Below, piece by piece: positions 48,816-59,644 of a DNA stretch of 64,000 bases; position 1 is the first letter of the stretch; the number at the start of each line of letters is the position of its first letter. A program made the translations under genes and the position numbers. The notes below the pieces were generated by a model. The model did not search any database. It was given only the letters and a program-made list of their open reading frames with translations, and was not told the DNA's origin. The stretch spans positions 15,929,826-15,993,825 of the forward strand of contig NC_079907.1 of NCBI RefSeq assembly GCF_024868665.1, in the 5' to 3' direction. Source of the stretch: Triplophysa rosa. Taxonomy: Eukaryota; Chordata; Actinopteri; Cypriniformes; Nemacheilidae.

Positions 48816-49606
48816 TGTCATGACAGAACCACGGGAGACCCAGGTGCGGGGGGAAAAAACAGAGTCTTTATTATTCTGACGAAGACAGGGAGAAAAGTAA
48901 CAAAAACAGGTTGCAAGCGTATCCCTCCGGAGGAATCAAAAGTCAGCGCAGAGAGTCGAGGATAGGCTGCCGGTACTGAGAGTTGGGCGGTAGCGCCTGG
49001 TGACCTCACTCGACTCGGAGTCCGCGTAGACAGAGAGGGGAAAGGCTGTGCCTGAAGGAGTTGCTGGAGAGTCCACCCACGAGGAATCCTTCCGTTGAAA
49101 TGACCACTGACCGGAGCGCCAAAGCAAGCTGCTGAAGGGAACAGAGCAGAAGACAGAGCGAGGAAAGCAAGGAAGGTAAGTGCTATTAAACTGAGACAAG
49201 ACTAGACAAGACTTGGCTAAGGTAGACAAACTTGACAAGAGGTTTAGTATAAGGCTTCTACAGGCAAGCCGCAGCTACGCCTGGGGCAGACTGGGGCAGA
49301 ATAATCCACAACGAACAGACACTGGACAACAAACACAGAGGGAATTATAAAGAGAACGTAACGAGGAGATCATAATCAGGTGTGGAGTAATTAAGGGAAC
49401 GATGAAGTCTAACGAGTGAAGAGCCAACAGGCGTGTGAGCACGGAGTGGAAAAACACCAGTGCAAGAGAAGTCATACGAAAACACGAGGGTGGGGCAAAT
49501 GACGCAGACACAAGCACGAGGCCGGCCGAAGCTCGGTGACAGCCATGTGCTCGACAAAAAACAAAACAATCCCCGTGCCAGGTGATGACCCGACCAAACC
49601 GTAACA
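48816..49606 (-). repeat. 3' LTR
   Basis: 791 bp with TG...CA ends (read on the minus strand, TGTTACGG to GTCATGACA). An AATAAA poly(A) signal on the minus strand lies at 48868-48873, close to the end. Next to its inner side, at 49607-49620, is a G-rich polypurine tract (minus strand GGTGGGGGGGGG) for plus-strand priming. Confidence 0.95.
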
Positions 49607-49636
49607 GTACCCCCCCCCACCAGCGCCCCTAGGCGC

Positions 49637-50803
49637 TTAAGGGGAGGGCTCACCTCGTCTCCGGTGAAAGTCCACGATCAGCGACCGGTCCAACACGTCC
49701 CGCGAGGGAATCCACGACCTTTCTTCTGCGCCATAGCCCTCCCAGTCCACCAAATACTGAACGCCCCGGCCGCGGCGGCGGATGTCCAGAAGTCTTCTTA
49801 CAGTATAGACTGGAACACCATCCACCAGCCGCGGGGGAGGGGGGGTGGGCCGAGAACTGGCTGGATTAAGAGGAGAGGTGACTACCGGTTTAACCCTGGA
49901 TACATGGAATACAGGGTGGACTCGACCAAGGTTGGGAGGAAGCTTGAGACGTACGGCCACTGGATTAACCACCTTGGTGATCCGGAATGGCCCAATGAAC
50001 CTGGGTGCCAGCTTACGAGAAGGCACCCGGAGAGGCAGGTCCTTGGTGGAGAGCCATACCCGTTGACCACACACGTAGGCGGGAGGAGAAATCCGGTGGC
50101 GATCCGCCGCTGCCTTGGTTCTCAGCGTGGTTCGGGCCAAAACCTCTCTGGCCTTCGTCCAGACTCGGTGGCATCGCCGGACAAAGGCCAGAGCTGAGGG
50201 AACCGCAGCGTCGAGTTCCTGGGAAGGAAACAGAGGAGGTTGGTATCCGAGAGAACACTCAAACGGGGACATACCTGTGGCTGAGACGGGGAGGGAATTG
50301 TGAGCGTATTCCACCCAAGAGAGCTGTTGGCTCCAGGAACCGGGATTACTAGATGTCAGACAGCGGAGCCTACGCCCCAGCTCCTGGTTGGCTCGCTCAC
50401 ATTGCCCATTGGTCTGAGGGTGATAACCTGACGACAGACTCGCTGAGGCCCCGATCTGACGACAGAATTCCTTCCAGAACCGTGAGATGAACTGAGGACC
50501 CCTATCGGACACGACGTCCACCGGAATGCCATGTAGGCGGAAGACGTGGTCCACCATCAGTTGGGACATCTCTCGGGTGGACGGGAGCTTGGGAGGAGGG
50601 ATGAAATGGGCCGCCTTGGAGAAGCGGTCCACCACTGTGAGAATTACGGTGTGTCCACTCGACAGGGGAAGGCCAGTCACAAAATCCAGGGCGATGTGGG
50701 ACCAAGGCCGGGAAGGGGTGGGGACGGAGCAGACCTGCGGGAGGATGACGGGCGGTCTTGCTTTGCGCACAGACAGGGCAAGCCAACACAAACTGTCTGA
50801 CAT
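49637..50803 (-). pseudogene. pol 3' part: integrase core and chromodomain
   Basis: This frame carries the integrase catalytic core ([11 protein letters not shown] with the first [14 protein letters not shown] with the second D, then [14 protein letters not shown] with the E) and a C-terminal chromodomain ([28 protein letters not shown]). Chromodomains in this family are known to direct insertion to chromatin. The stretch is in a different frame from the preceding pol part: the natural join lies around 50715-50745, where one base is extra or two are missing. Otherwise it is uninterrupted and ends 30 bp before the 3' LTR. Confidence 0.9.
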
Positions 50804-53012
50804 CGTTGGAGGCCGATGGCCACCAAAACCGCTGACTCACGGAAGCCAGGGTTCCCTTGATTCCTGGATGGCCGACCAGTCTGGATGAATGACACCACTG
50901 GAGGACCTCCGAACGCAGCGAAACGGGAACAAACAGACGACCCGCCGGACACTTCCCTGGCATTTGCACCCTGCGACCGGCCTCCTCTACCCGCCTCTCG
51001 ATTTCCCAGGCCAGGGACCCGACGACCCTCTCCTCGGGGAGGATGGGGTCGACGGAACTCACCCGATCTGAGTCCTCGAACAGGCGAGAGAGGGCGTCAG
51101 GCTTGACGTTCTTAGACCCAGGCCGGTACGACAGGGTGAAATTAAACCGGCCAAAGAACAGTGCCCAGCGGGCTTGCCGCGCGCTCAACCGCTTGGCTGA
51201 ACGGACATACTCGAGATTCTTATGGTCCGTCCAGACCAAGAAGGGCTGCGTCGTACCTTCCAGCCAATGGCGCCATTCCCCCAAGGCCAGACGTACCGCC
51301 AGCAGCTCCCTGTTACCGATATCGTAGTTCCGTTCTGCAGGACTGAGGCGATGGGAGAAGAAGGCGCAGGGATGCACCTTCCCATCATGCTCGGCACGCT
51401 GGGACAAGACTGCTCCTACACCGACATCAGACGCGTCGACCTCGACAATAAACTGCCGATCGGGATCTGGAAGACAGAGCACAGGTGCAGAGACAAATCG
51501 GGACTTGAGTTTATCAAAGGCTACCTGTGCAAGGGCGTTCCAGGAGAACGGGATCTTGGTGGAGGTCAGCGCAGTGAGCGGTGCGGCCACTTGGCCAAAG
51601 CCCCGGATGAATCGCCTGTAAAAGTTGGCGAATCCCAGGAACCGCTGCAGTGCTTTACGAGAGTCGGGTGTGCCCCACATGGCGACAGCCTTGATCTTAG
51701 CGTCGTCCGGTTCAATGCCTCGGGGTGAGATTACGTGACCAAGGAACGAAACCGTATCGGAGTGGAATTCGCACTTCTCCGCCTTGACAAACAATTGATT
51801 CTCCAATAGGCGTTGGAGGACCCCTCTGACATGTCGGGTGTGTTCCTGGAGAGACTGGGAAAAAATCAGAATGTCATCCAGGTACACAAAAACAAAGCGA
51901 TTGATCATGTCGCCCAGCACGTCGTTAATGAGGCCCTGGAAGATGGCAGGAGCATTGGTCAGCCCAAAGGGAAGAACCAAGTACTCGTAATGTCCCGATG
52001 GTGTATTAAAGGCCGTCTTCCACTCATCCCCTTCGCGAATGCGCACCAGGTGGTAGGCGTTGCGGAGGTCTAGCTTAGTAAAGACCCGAGCTCCCTGTAA
52101 TAATTCAAAGGCAGACGACATTAAAGGTAAGGGGTACTTATTCTTTACCGTAATTTCGTTCAAACCTCGATAGTCGATACAGGGACGCAGGGAGCCGTCC
52201 TTCTTCTGTACGAAGAAGAAACCCGCGCCGGCCGGCGAGGAGGAAGGGCGGATGAGTCCAGAGTTCAATGACTCACGAATGTACTTTTCCATGGCCTCTC
52301 TTTCAGGACCTGATAGGGAAAATAACCGACCCCTAGGCGGAGAAGTGCCCGGGAGGAGATCTATGGCGCAGTCATAGGGACGATGCGGAGGTAGAGACGT
52401 GGCACGGGACCTGCTGAACACGGCACGTAGATCGCGGTATTCCCCGGGAACTCCGGTCAGGTCGGCGACATCCACCTGAAACACAGGAGACAAAGACACA
52501 GGCGAAGGAGCAGGACCAAGACAAGACACATGACAAGCAGGGCTCCAGGACAAAATAGATGTGTTAACCCAATCAATGTGAGGATTATGTTGTGACAACC
52601 ACGGATACCCTAAAACCAGAGGGGAGGTGGAGGAATCGAGGATGTACAACCTAATCTTCTCACAATGATTACCCGAAAGAAAAAGACTTACGTAAGGAGT
52701 GGTGTGAGTGACAGAAGAAAGCGGCAGCCCCGTCAGCGTCACAGCGGAGAGGTGTGGATGCAAGGGAATGATGGGAACTCCCCACGCTCGGGCTGTGGCT
52801 CGATCCAGAAAGTTCCCCTCTGCTCCGGAATCGATGAGGGCTCTCCCGGCATGGGTGCGTCCCTCGAAAGTGAGGCGAAACGGCAATGTGGTGCGTTGAG
52901 TCGAAGAGGTTCTTGCGATGGCGCCCACCCGGACTCTCCGTTCTACGGGTGGGCGCTGGCTTTTACCGGACACTGGACCACCTGATGACCCGCCTTCCCA
53001 CAATAGAAACAA
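50700..53012 (-). pseudogene. pol 5' part: protease, RT, RNase H, integrase zinc domain
   Basis: Long open frame counted from the Met codon at 53012. Aspartic protease with D61-S-G-A; reverse transcriptase with [34 protein letters not shown] (motif A) and the catalytic YLDD at residues 377-380 (51873-51884); RNase H with [14 protein letters not shown] (D526); then the HHCC zinc domain of integrase (H708, C745, C748). It overlaps gag by about 70 nt in the -1 frame, so translation by a -1 shift is likely. The frame breaks near 50715-50745; downstream residues are unrelated shadow translation. Confidence 0.92.
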
Positions 53013-53938
53013 AGTCCTTCGGAGAGACGTTGCTGCTTCTGGGTAGAGGTTAGATGTGAGCGTCCGATCTGCATTGGCTCGGGTTCCGGTGGTGATTGGA
53101 GTGCAGCAGCGGCGCTCCGGTCAGATTCACGTCCGTTCTCCCGATTAGGATCCCGACGACGCCAGGCAGGCGGGGAGGTGTTGCGCCGGCGACGGGCATT
53201 GATGCGACTCTCAATCCGCAAGCACAGGTTAATGAGCTCCTCCAGATCCCGGGGTGGATCGAGTGCCGCGATCTCATCAGCAATAGCCGGACTAAGACCG
53301 TCGAGGAACCGTGCGCGCAGCGCCCCAGCGTTCCAGTCACATGCGGCGGCCAGGGTTTTGAACCGGATGGCGAAGTCAGTGATGGAGCCGCGCCCTTGAG
53401 TCATCCGAGAGAGCTGAGCGGCTGCCTCATCGCCCCGTGCCGACCTGTCGAAGAGGCTGGTCATCTCCGAGCGGAACTCCCGAAAGGAACGGCAACAAGG
53501 GTCCTGAGCCTCCCAGACAGCGATACCCCACTGGCGGGCCCGTCCTGTGAGAAGAGTTAATATGTAGGCAATCCGAGTCTCCTCGGTAGCATACCTGCGT
53601 GGTTGGAGGGCGAACACCAAGGAACACTGTGACAGAAACGCCCGACAGGAGTTAGGATCCCCATCATACAATGGAGGGCTGTTGGCGTGCGGTTCCGACC
53701 CTTGCGTGGCTCCTCGAGGTGGGGATGGATGAGGGTTCCCGGCACGACCAGCCTCTCGAACGAGCTCGGCGAGCTGATGCTGTAGAGCGGCCACCTGTGC
53801 CTGCAAGACGTCAACTCCCTGGGTAGCGGCGGACAGACGGGTCGCCTGCTGTCCTAGCAGGACGCCCTGTTGTTGCAGCGCAACCCGCATAGGATCCTGT
53901 CCCGCTGGGTCGTGTAAATGGTCTGTTCGTTCTGTCAT
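52943..53938 (-). CDS. gag, 331 codons
   Basis: Nucleocapsid/capsid protein of the retrotransposon. Start at 53938 ([11 protein letters not shown]), which lies inside the last bases of the 5' LTR. An N-terminal coiled-coil-like stretch rich in Q and L ([14 protein letters not shown]) is followed by the capsid part ([14 protein letters not shown], then [10 protein letters not shown]) and one CCHC zinc knuckle near the end ([16 protein letters not shown]2-C-X4-H-X4-C). Uninterrupted. Length and domain order fit sushi-type elements. This is the only element gene in the window that looks intact. Confidence 0.9.
   Translation of the reverse strand: MTERTDHLHDPAGQDPMRVALQQQGVLLGQQATRLSAATQGVDVLQAQVAALQHQLAELVREAGRAGNPHPSPPRGATQGSEPHANSPPLYDGDPNSCRAFLSQCSLVFALQPRRYATEETRIAYILTLLTGRARQWGIAVWEAQDPCCRSFREFRSEMTSLFDRSARGDEAAAQLSRMTQGRGSITDFAIRFKTLAAACDWNAGALRARFLDGLSPAIADEIAALDPPRDLEELINLCLRIESRINARRRRNTSPPAWRRRDPNRENGRESDRSAAAALQSPPEPEPMQIGRSHLTSTQKQQRLSEGLCFYCGKAGHQVVQCPVKASAHP
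53921..53931 (-). promoter_or_regulatory. self-priming primer binding site
   Basis: Minus-strand AACGAACAGAC, one base from the 5' LTR end. It is the exact complement of GTCTGTTCGTT in the LTR (54427-54437). In Tf1 and sushi, an 11-nt match between the RNA 5' end and this site is known to prime reverse transcription. It overlaps gag codons 3-6. Confidence 0.8.
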
Positions 53939-54723
53939 GACAGAACCACGGGAGACCCAGGTGCGGGGGGAAAAAACAGAGTCTTTATTATTCTGACAAA
54001 GACAGGGAGAAAAGTAACAAAAACAGGTTGCAAGCGTATCCCTCCGGAGGAATCAAAAGTCAGCGCAGAGAGTCGAGGATAGGCTGCCGGTACTGAGAGT
54101 TGGGCGGTAGCGCCTGGTGACCTCACTCGACTCGGAGTCCGCGTAGACAGAGAGGGGAAAGGCTGTGCCTGAAGGAGTTGCTGGAGAGTCCACCCACGAG
54201 GAATCCTTCTGTTGAAATGACCACTGACCGGAGCGCCAATGCAAGCTGCTGAAGGGAACAGAGCAGAAGACAGAGCGAGGAAAGCAAGGAAGGTAAGTGC
54301 TATTAAACTGAGACAAGACTAGACAAGACTTGGCTAAGGTAGACAAACTTGACAAGAGGTTTAGTATAAGGCTTCTACAGGCAAGCCGCAGCTACGCCTG
54401 GGGCAGACTGGGGCAGAATAATCCACAACGAACAGACACTGGACAACAAACACAGAGGGAATTATAAAGAGAACGTAACGAGGAGATCATAATCAGGTGT
54501 GGAGTAATTAAGGGAATGATGAAGTCTAACGAGTGAAGAGCCAACAGGCGTGTGAGCACGGAGTGGAAAAACACCAGTGCAAGAGAAGTCTTACGAAAAC
54601 ACGAGGGTGGGGCAAATGACGCAGACACAAGCACGAGGCCGGCCGAAGCTCGGTGACAGCCATGTGCTCGACAAAAAACAAAACAATCCCCGTGCCAGGT
54701 GATGACCCGACCAAACCGTAACA
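53933..54723 (-). repeat. 5' LTR with promoter
   Basis: 791 bp, five differences from the 3' LTR. A TATA-like box (minus-strand TATAAT at 54461-54466) lies 29 nt upstream of 54437, where the 11-nt self-priming sequence begins, so 54437 is the best candidate for the RNA start. The last six bases supply the gag start codon. Confidence 0.93.
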
Positions 54724-54761
54724 CATTTAACTAATAAATCAATTAAACATGAATAATCAGT

Positions 54762-54927
54762 GTATGAAACTCAACAAGGGTGACAATCAACAAAATAAAG
54801 CTTCATGCTGCAATGCATGCTGGGTAACATCATAGTACAAAGCTCATTCATGATTCACAGCATGCATTGCAGTTGATCTGTTTATCTGAATTTGTTTGAT
54901 GATTGTCACCATTGTTGAGGTTTGTAT
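54762..54927. repeat. long imperfect palindrome
   Basis: GTATGAAACTCAACAAGGG at the left pairs with the inverted copy near 54927, and CTGCAATGCATGCTG (54808-54822) pairs with CAGCATGCATTGCAG (54859-54873). Part of the older foldback DNA that hosts the Gypsy element. Confidence 0.7.
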
Positions 54928-55245
54928 GATGAGTGTTGATGTCTAAGTGTGTCAGTAAATCACACTTTATTTGGACACAATCCTTGTCCATTTATAAACT
55001 GAAACATTTTCATCAGTAAGAAAAGGATCAAACTCATTACTATTTACAACAGCTTCTGTACTTTATAAAAAATTGACAACTATTATGATATCTACTCCAA
55101 ACTGACCTTTTTAAAGATCTCTTTTTAATCAATGCGCAAGTGTTATTTCTGAAACACATACAAGCACTGACAGAGAAATTAACAGAAGCCAAGAGTCAAG
55201 AGCCCAATTAAAGCAAACACTGATCACCATAATGGTAGTTTAATC

Positions 55246-55961
55246 ACTTCCTAATATTTCTTTAGTAAAGTGAACACTATTATAATAAGTTAACTTAAGT
55301 AATGATTTTGAGTCAGCAGTACTTAATTATACTTGATCAGTAAGTTCAGACAACAATTATTATTGAGTTCTACTAACTTACATTTAAAACACTTCTTTAC
55401 TTAAAAATATTTGTGCAATCGGTTTCCTCATTTTAGTAAAGTCAACTTATTACATTCCATAGTTTGACAGAGCAGTTGATTTTACTAATTATTTTAAGTT
55501 GTCTACTTAGAATGTAGTGCAATGCCCTTTTTTGTTGGATGAGCTGAACATTTTAAGTTCACTTTACTCAAATATCAAATACACATTACTTAACTTTTTA
55601 AAAGCAAACGGTTCCCTCAAAATGTTGAAGTACACTCAACTTATCCGGGTTTACAGTGTGTCTTTTAAAACATGTTTTGGTCCTCACGTGTCAAAGTACT
55701 TGAGTTGTTTCTTAGTTTAGTTATTGTCCACTTTATACGTGTAAAATCAACAGCCAGGATGCCTGCCACTACTTTACAATATGCTTGATTTTATTCACTT
55801 TACTACTCAGTTATTATTAGTCATAGTACATGACTTTCTAAATTCAGTGAGGGCTGTGCAAACGTGCCAGCACCTCTCAATTGAAATTATGGCAGTTATT
55901 TGTCATCACAAACGTTGATTATTAGAATGTGTTGTCATTTATAACTTTCAAGACAGGGTGT
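55246..55961. repeat. degraded repeat-rich DNA
   Basis: Contains several TTACTTAA/TTAAGTAA-type short motifs and a right end reading GGTTTACAGTGTG near 55650, likely the outer part of a further TIR element. A segment reading GTGCAATCGGTTTCCTC near 55413 recurs inverted near 57820. No gene. Confidence 0.4.
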
Positions 55962-56143
55962 CCCTGTTGAAAAAAACAGCATGGGTTAGGTATGTTTTGA
56001 TGCTGGTTTGACCAGCTTAAACCAGCTAAGGACCAGCACATGGCCAGCTTAAACCAGCACATGACTAGCTAAAACCAGCACAAACCAGCAAACCAGCATC
56101 AAAACATACCTAACCAGCATATGCTGTTTTTATTCAACAGGGG
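55962..56143. mobile_element. palindromic MITE with CCCTGTTGAA ends
   Basis: 182 bp. The ends CCCTGTTGAA and TTCAACAGGG are inverted copies, and the inner arms (ACCTAACCAGCAT against ATGGGTTAGGT) also pair. The middle is a run of ACCAGC and TTAAACCAGCACA repeats. Non-coding. Confidence 0.85.
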
Positions 56144-56179
56144 TATGATGATATCATATATTGTACGGTTAAAATGTTA

Positions 56180-56392
56180 TACAGTGTAAATTCCTTTGGT
56201 GCACGCTCCTGCCCTATACATTCATTTTTTGTACTGAACACAAATTAAGATATGAAATTTTGTATTTAAGACACAAAATGACTTAAATACAAAATATCTT
56301 CATTTGTGTTTGTAACTTAATATATATCTTTTTTTAAAGTAGCAAATGATGACAAAATTTTCACTTTTAGGTCAACTATTCCTTTAAGCATT
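56180..56392. repeat. MITE family 1, degraded copy
   Basis: Right end GTAGCAAATGATGACAAAAT to AGGTCAACTATTCCTTTAAG is recognisable. The left part is decayed. Confidence 0.6.
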
Positions 56393-56639
56393 AAAGCATG
56401 AAACCATGAAACATATTTTCTGTAAACCCCAGAATGCTTGATATACGTTTAGCATTTGCGCTCTTAATTGTAGTTTGCATTCACTGCAAGTTATTCTGCC
56501 TTTCTGATCTTAATAGTCCCTTCCCATTGATTTTCTGAGGCCAGTTCTCTGTCACGTTAAAGCATTTTCTGCTGAATTAAATTATTGTTTTTTTTATTAT
56601 TGTGTGTGTGTGTTTGACTTGTTTTTCTTTTTACTTTAG

Positions 56640-57286
56640 AATTTCCGCTTGATGCCTGAAGCATGTGCTATGAGAAGCTGTAAGTCTAAATACTATTTTA
56701 ATGTTCAATATGAAGACAGCACATTTGCCCTGAGGAGAAAGAAAATCATTCATTCTGAACCTCCTGTTTGTGAGATCTTGGAGAAGTGGCCAGCACTTTT
56801 TACTGAAAGCCAGGTTTGTTTTCTATTTCTCTTTGCATCCTAAAAGGCTTTTTTATTTTAGTGTAAATAACCACTTTGTGTTTGTGCTTAGATCTTTGCA
56901 GAATTCAATCGCATATCTGGAAAAATCTGAGATCTAAGTTTTACGCAGCATTGGACACTTTGATTAATTTTTTTTAGGTATTTTTCAAAGGTATTATTAT
57001 TATTATTATTAGGTTGACTCTTGTCATCTTTGTGTCATCTTTTGAATATGATTGTTACCCTTAAGTCATCTGACGTAACGGGTGTGCGCCCTGCAGTACT
57101 TCACGGTCTTCCGTGATGTTAATGCATCAAGGGCAATCATTCTAGAGGGAAGAATTGTCGTGGCTGATGTCCCAAATTTGCCAAATGCTGTATGTCTCCT
57201 CTTTGCTTTAATCTATGCTCTAAATTTAAACTACACAACGACAATGAGGGGAATAAATTCAGAGGGTATTTCTGTTCTTGGGAGGT
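56640..57286 (+). pseudogene. broken copy of a fish SAMD3-like multigene-family member
   Basis: Three exon-like pieces with splice signals. Piece 1 (56640-56813) encodes KYYFNVQYEDSTFALRRKK and EILEKWPALFTESQ and ends CAG|GTTTGT. Piece 2 starts after TTAG at 56892 (IFAEFNRISGK) but hits a frame change at GGAAAAATC, after which NLRSKFYAALDTLI follows in another frame. Piece 3 (57097-57286) encodes RAIILEGRIVVADVPNLPN and AVCLLFALIYALNLNY and ends GGGAG|GTAAG. The pattern resembles the C-terminal half of the large, poorly characterised SAMD3-like family of fish. No N-terminal exons are seen. I call it a pseudogene because of the frame change; a sequencing error is possible. Confidence 0.5.
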
Positions 57287-57775
57287 AAGAAACTCAAACC
57301 TAAACTTCAAACCCTTAAAATCAGCTTTTAATTTAAACTTTGTCTTGAATGCCTCTGTGCCTGTTCATTTTTTGGCATATTTTGTAATTTCAAGTTTGCA
57401 CAGATTTTATACTAATGTTAATATATAGATTAGTTAAATGTCTATATTTCAGGCTTGTTTTGTATACTAATTTCAAGTGAGCACTGGTTTTACTTCTGGT
57501 TACAGATGGCTCAGTTATGTTTTTATAGCTATAACTGAAACTTTCTAAAGCCAATTGTCTATATTTTAGTAAAGCTAAATGTCTACATTTCAAATGCTTA
57601 AATTTTCTGTACAGTGCTGTACATTATAATTTTTGCAGTGCTACTTAATGAGGCATAAGAGATCTGTTTAGACAGAAGCATTGTGTCTACATTTGCCAGT
57701 TATTGTGATGTTCCTAACAAGCAGTTTATTAAAAAATAAACAGATATATGTCAGATAGTTATTGAGTGTCTTCTG

Positions 57776-58697
57776 TTTTAGTTGTACTTAAAAAAACATG
57801 TTCACCTTACTTTAACAATCTTTGGAAACCGATTGCACATAGTTTTTTTTTAATTGTTGTAGCTTAAGAGTAAATCTGTATCAAGAGTACTAGTATTTTA
57901 CCAGAAATTGACATTTTAAACTTACTTGATATTTAGAAGTTGAATTACTCAGAAGAAGTTTGTTCTACTTATTGTCATGACTCTGCCTCACTTAGTCATG
58001 TTTTTCTTGGTCCTGTGGCAGAGCCATGACAAAGCCTTTGGTTATGTGTGGAGAGAAACGTATTATTGTCCTTTTGACAATAATATGCATTCTCTCCAGT
58101 GTCTTGTCATTGGCCCCGCCCCTCTCTTTTTGTGTATTGCCTCCCTGCCGTGTCTAACGTTTCCCACCTGCCCTGTGTCATTATCCCTCGTTTGTCTTAC
58201 CTTTAAAATACCCTCGTGTTCATTGTCCTGTGCTCGTTCGTTGTGGTTGTGTGCGTTTGATGTACCATGTACCTTGTTCATATTCTCGTGTTGTTGCCCG
58301 TGTACCTGTTCAATTGCCTTGTCCGTGAACTGTGAGTGTTGTGTTTAGCCTTAGTTACCCTGCCGTGTTTTTTGTAAGACGTTGTGTCGTGCCTTGTTTT
58401 GTTTACCTTTTGCCCCCATGTGGGAAGTCTTTGTTTTTTGTTTTATAGTTTAGTTCGTCTTGTTAGACACCCCCTCGTGGGTATTTTCTTTTGTTCAGTG
58501 GTTGTCCTGTGTAATAAAATATCATTTAACCCCTTCATGCCTGCCTGCAATTGGGTTCTTCCTCCACGAATCGTGACACTTATAGCTGATTACTAACTTA
58601 ACTTTAATTTTACCCTTAATTTCAACTTGAAAAAATAAGGGCAATTGGTTTCCAAAGTTATTTTAAGTAAACTGAACTGATGAGGATTTACAGTGAA
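57776..58697. mobile_element. DNA element split by a solo LTR
   Basis: Left part contains CTTTGGAAACCGATTGCAC near 57820; its inverted relative GGCAATTGGTTTCCAAAG lies at about 58641, and the right end reads GATTTACAGTG. The solo LTR 57973-58578 sits in the middle. Without it the element is about 315 bp. Confidence 0.55.
57973..58578 (+). mobile_element. solo LTR, family S, copy A
   Basis: 606 bp with TGTCATGA...CGTGACA ends. Flanked by CTTAT on both sides (57968-57972, 58579-58583), a perfect 5-bp duplication. An AATAAA signal occurs near 58513. No internal genes. Reads on the plus strand, opposite to copies B and C. Confidence 0.9.
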
Positions 58698-58797
58698 GGA
58701 AAACACTGTACCATGAATGCACTCTTGCTTTAGATTCAAATTTCTTCCACATTCACAAATGTGACAGTAATGATGTGTAAACCCAATTTGCATATTT

Positions 58798-58995
58798 AAA
58801 AGGATAGTTTGCCCCAAAATGACTTGCGTTGGTTTTGTATCCATACAATAGAAGTGAATGGGTACCTCTGTAGTTCAGTTACCAACTTTCTTCTAATATT
58901 ATTTATTTTGTGTTCTGCAGAAATAAGAAGGTCATACGGGTTTGAAAAGACAAAAGGGTAAGTAAATGAGAAATTTCATTTTTGGGTGAATTATA
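58798..58995. repeat. MITE family 1, partial copy
   Basis: AAGGATAGTTTGCCCCAAAAT at the left and GGGTAAGTAAATGAGAAATT to TTTTTGGGTGAATTAT at the right. Confidence 0.65.
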
Positions 58996-59067
58996 TAAAG
59001 GAGCAGTGTGGAGATTTTAGTGGTGAGGTTGCGAATTGCAACCAACAGCTCACTCCACCCATCCCTC

Positions 59068-59644
59068 TGTCACAAACGTGTGGCTGAAGAACCCAGATGC
59101 AGGCAGGCAGTGAAGGGGTTAACAAACAAGCCTTTATTTAAGATGAAAACAAGAAACAAAACACCCACGAGGGGGTAAACTAAAAGGTAACAAAATAATA
59201 AACAAACAACAGGACCTAGGCTAACTAAACACTAAACTAGACAATACTTGACAAAGACTAAACTAAACACTTACTAAGACAGGGGATTTACACGGCAAAC
59301 AGAAACACAGGACACAGCGAACATGGAGCACATGGAACGTAATGCAGACATCAATACAGGTAAGCACAACAAACGTAATCCAAGAGCACAAGACAAAGAA
59401 ACATGAGGGCATTAAATAGGGAAGACAAACGAAGGATAACGACACAGGGCAGGTGAGGGTAATCAAACACGACCGGGAAACAATACAGGAAACGAGAGGG
59501 GCGGGGCCAATGACGAGACACTGGAAAGAACGCATATTATTGTCAAAAGGACAATATGTTTCTCTCCACACATAACCAAAGACTTTGTGTTGGCTCTCCC
59601 TCAGGACCAGGAAATCCAAGACTAGGTGAGGCAGAACCATGACA
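59068..59644 (-). mobile_element. solo LTR, family S, copy C
   Basis: 577 bp reading on the minus strand. Flanked by CCCTC on both sides (59063-59067, 59645-59649), a perfect 5-bp duplication. Same family as copies A and B. Confidence 0.9.

Larger units (their letters stand above)
48816..54723 (-). mobile_element. Ty3/Gypsy LTR retrotransposon, Tf1/sushi-like chromovirus
   Basis: 5.9 kb, on the minus strand. It has 791-bp LTRs, flanking CATTT duplications (48811-48815, 54724-54728), gag with a zinc knuckle, then pol in the order protease, RT, RNase H, integrase, chromodomain. There is no room for a normal tRNA primer site; instead an 11-nt sequence next to the 5' LTR complements the inferred RNA start. 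LTRs differ at 5 of 791 positions, indicating a recent insertion. The only obvious gene lesion is a frame change in the integrase region. Confidence 0.95.
48513..55245. repeat. inverted-repeat element interrupted by the Gypsy insertion
   Basis: A ~50-bp arm at 48513-48565 (ACTACCATTA, GTTGGGCTCTTGACTC) is inverted at about 55193-55245. Taking out 48816-54723 leaves under 1 kb between the arms. I infer that the retrotransposon landed inside an older terminal-inverted-repeat or foldback element. Confidence 0.5.

Noticed and set aside
49664..50197. 177-codon plus-strand frame in the Gypsy element
   Set aside because: Antisense shadow of the integrase/chromodomain; no resemblance to any family.
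57977..58348. 123-codon plus-strand frame
   Set aside because: Lies wholly inside a solo LTR; its Cys-rich, Leu-rich product is a by-product of LTR sequence. The related frames at 27.5 kb and 59.4 kb have the same explanation.
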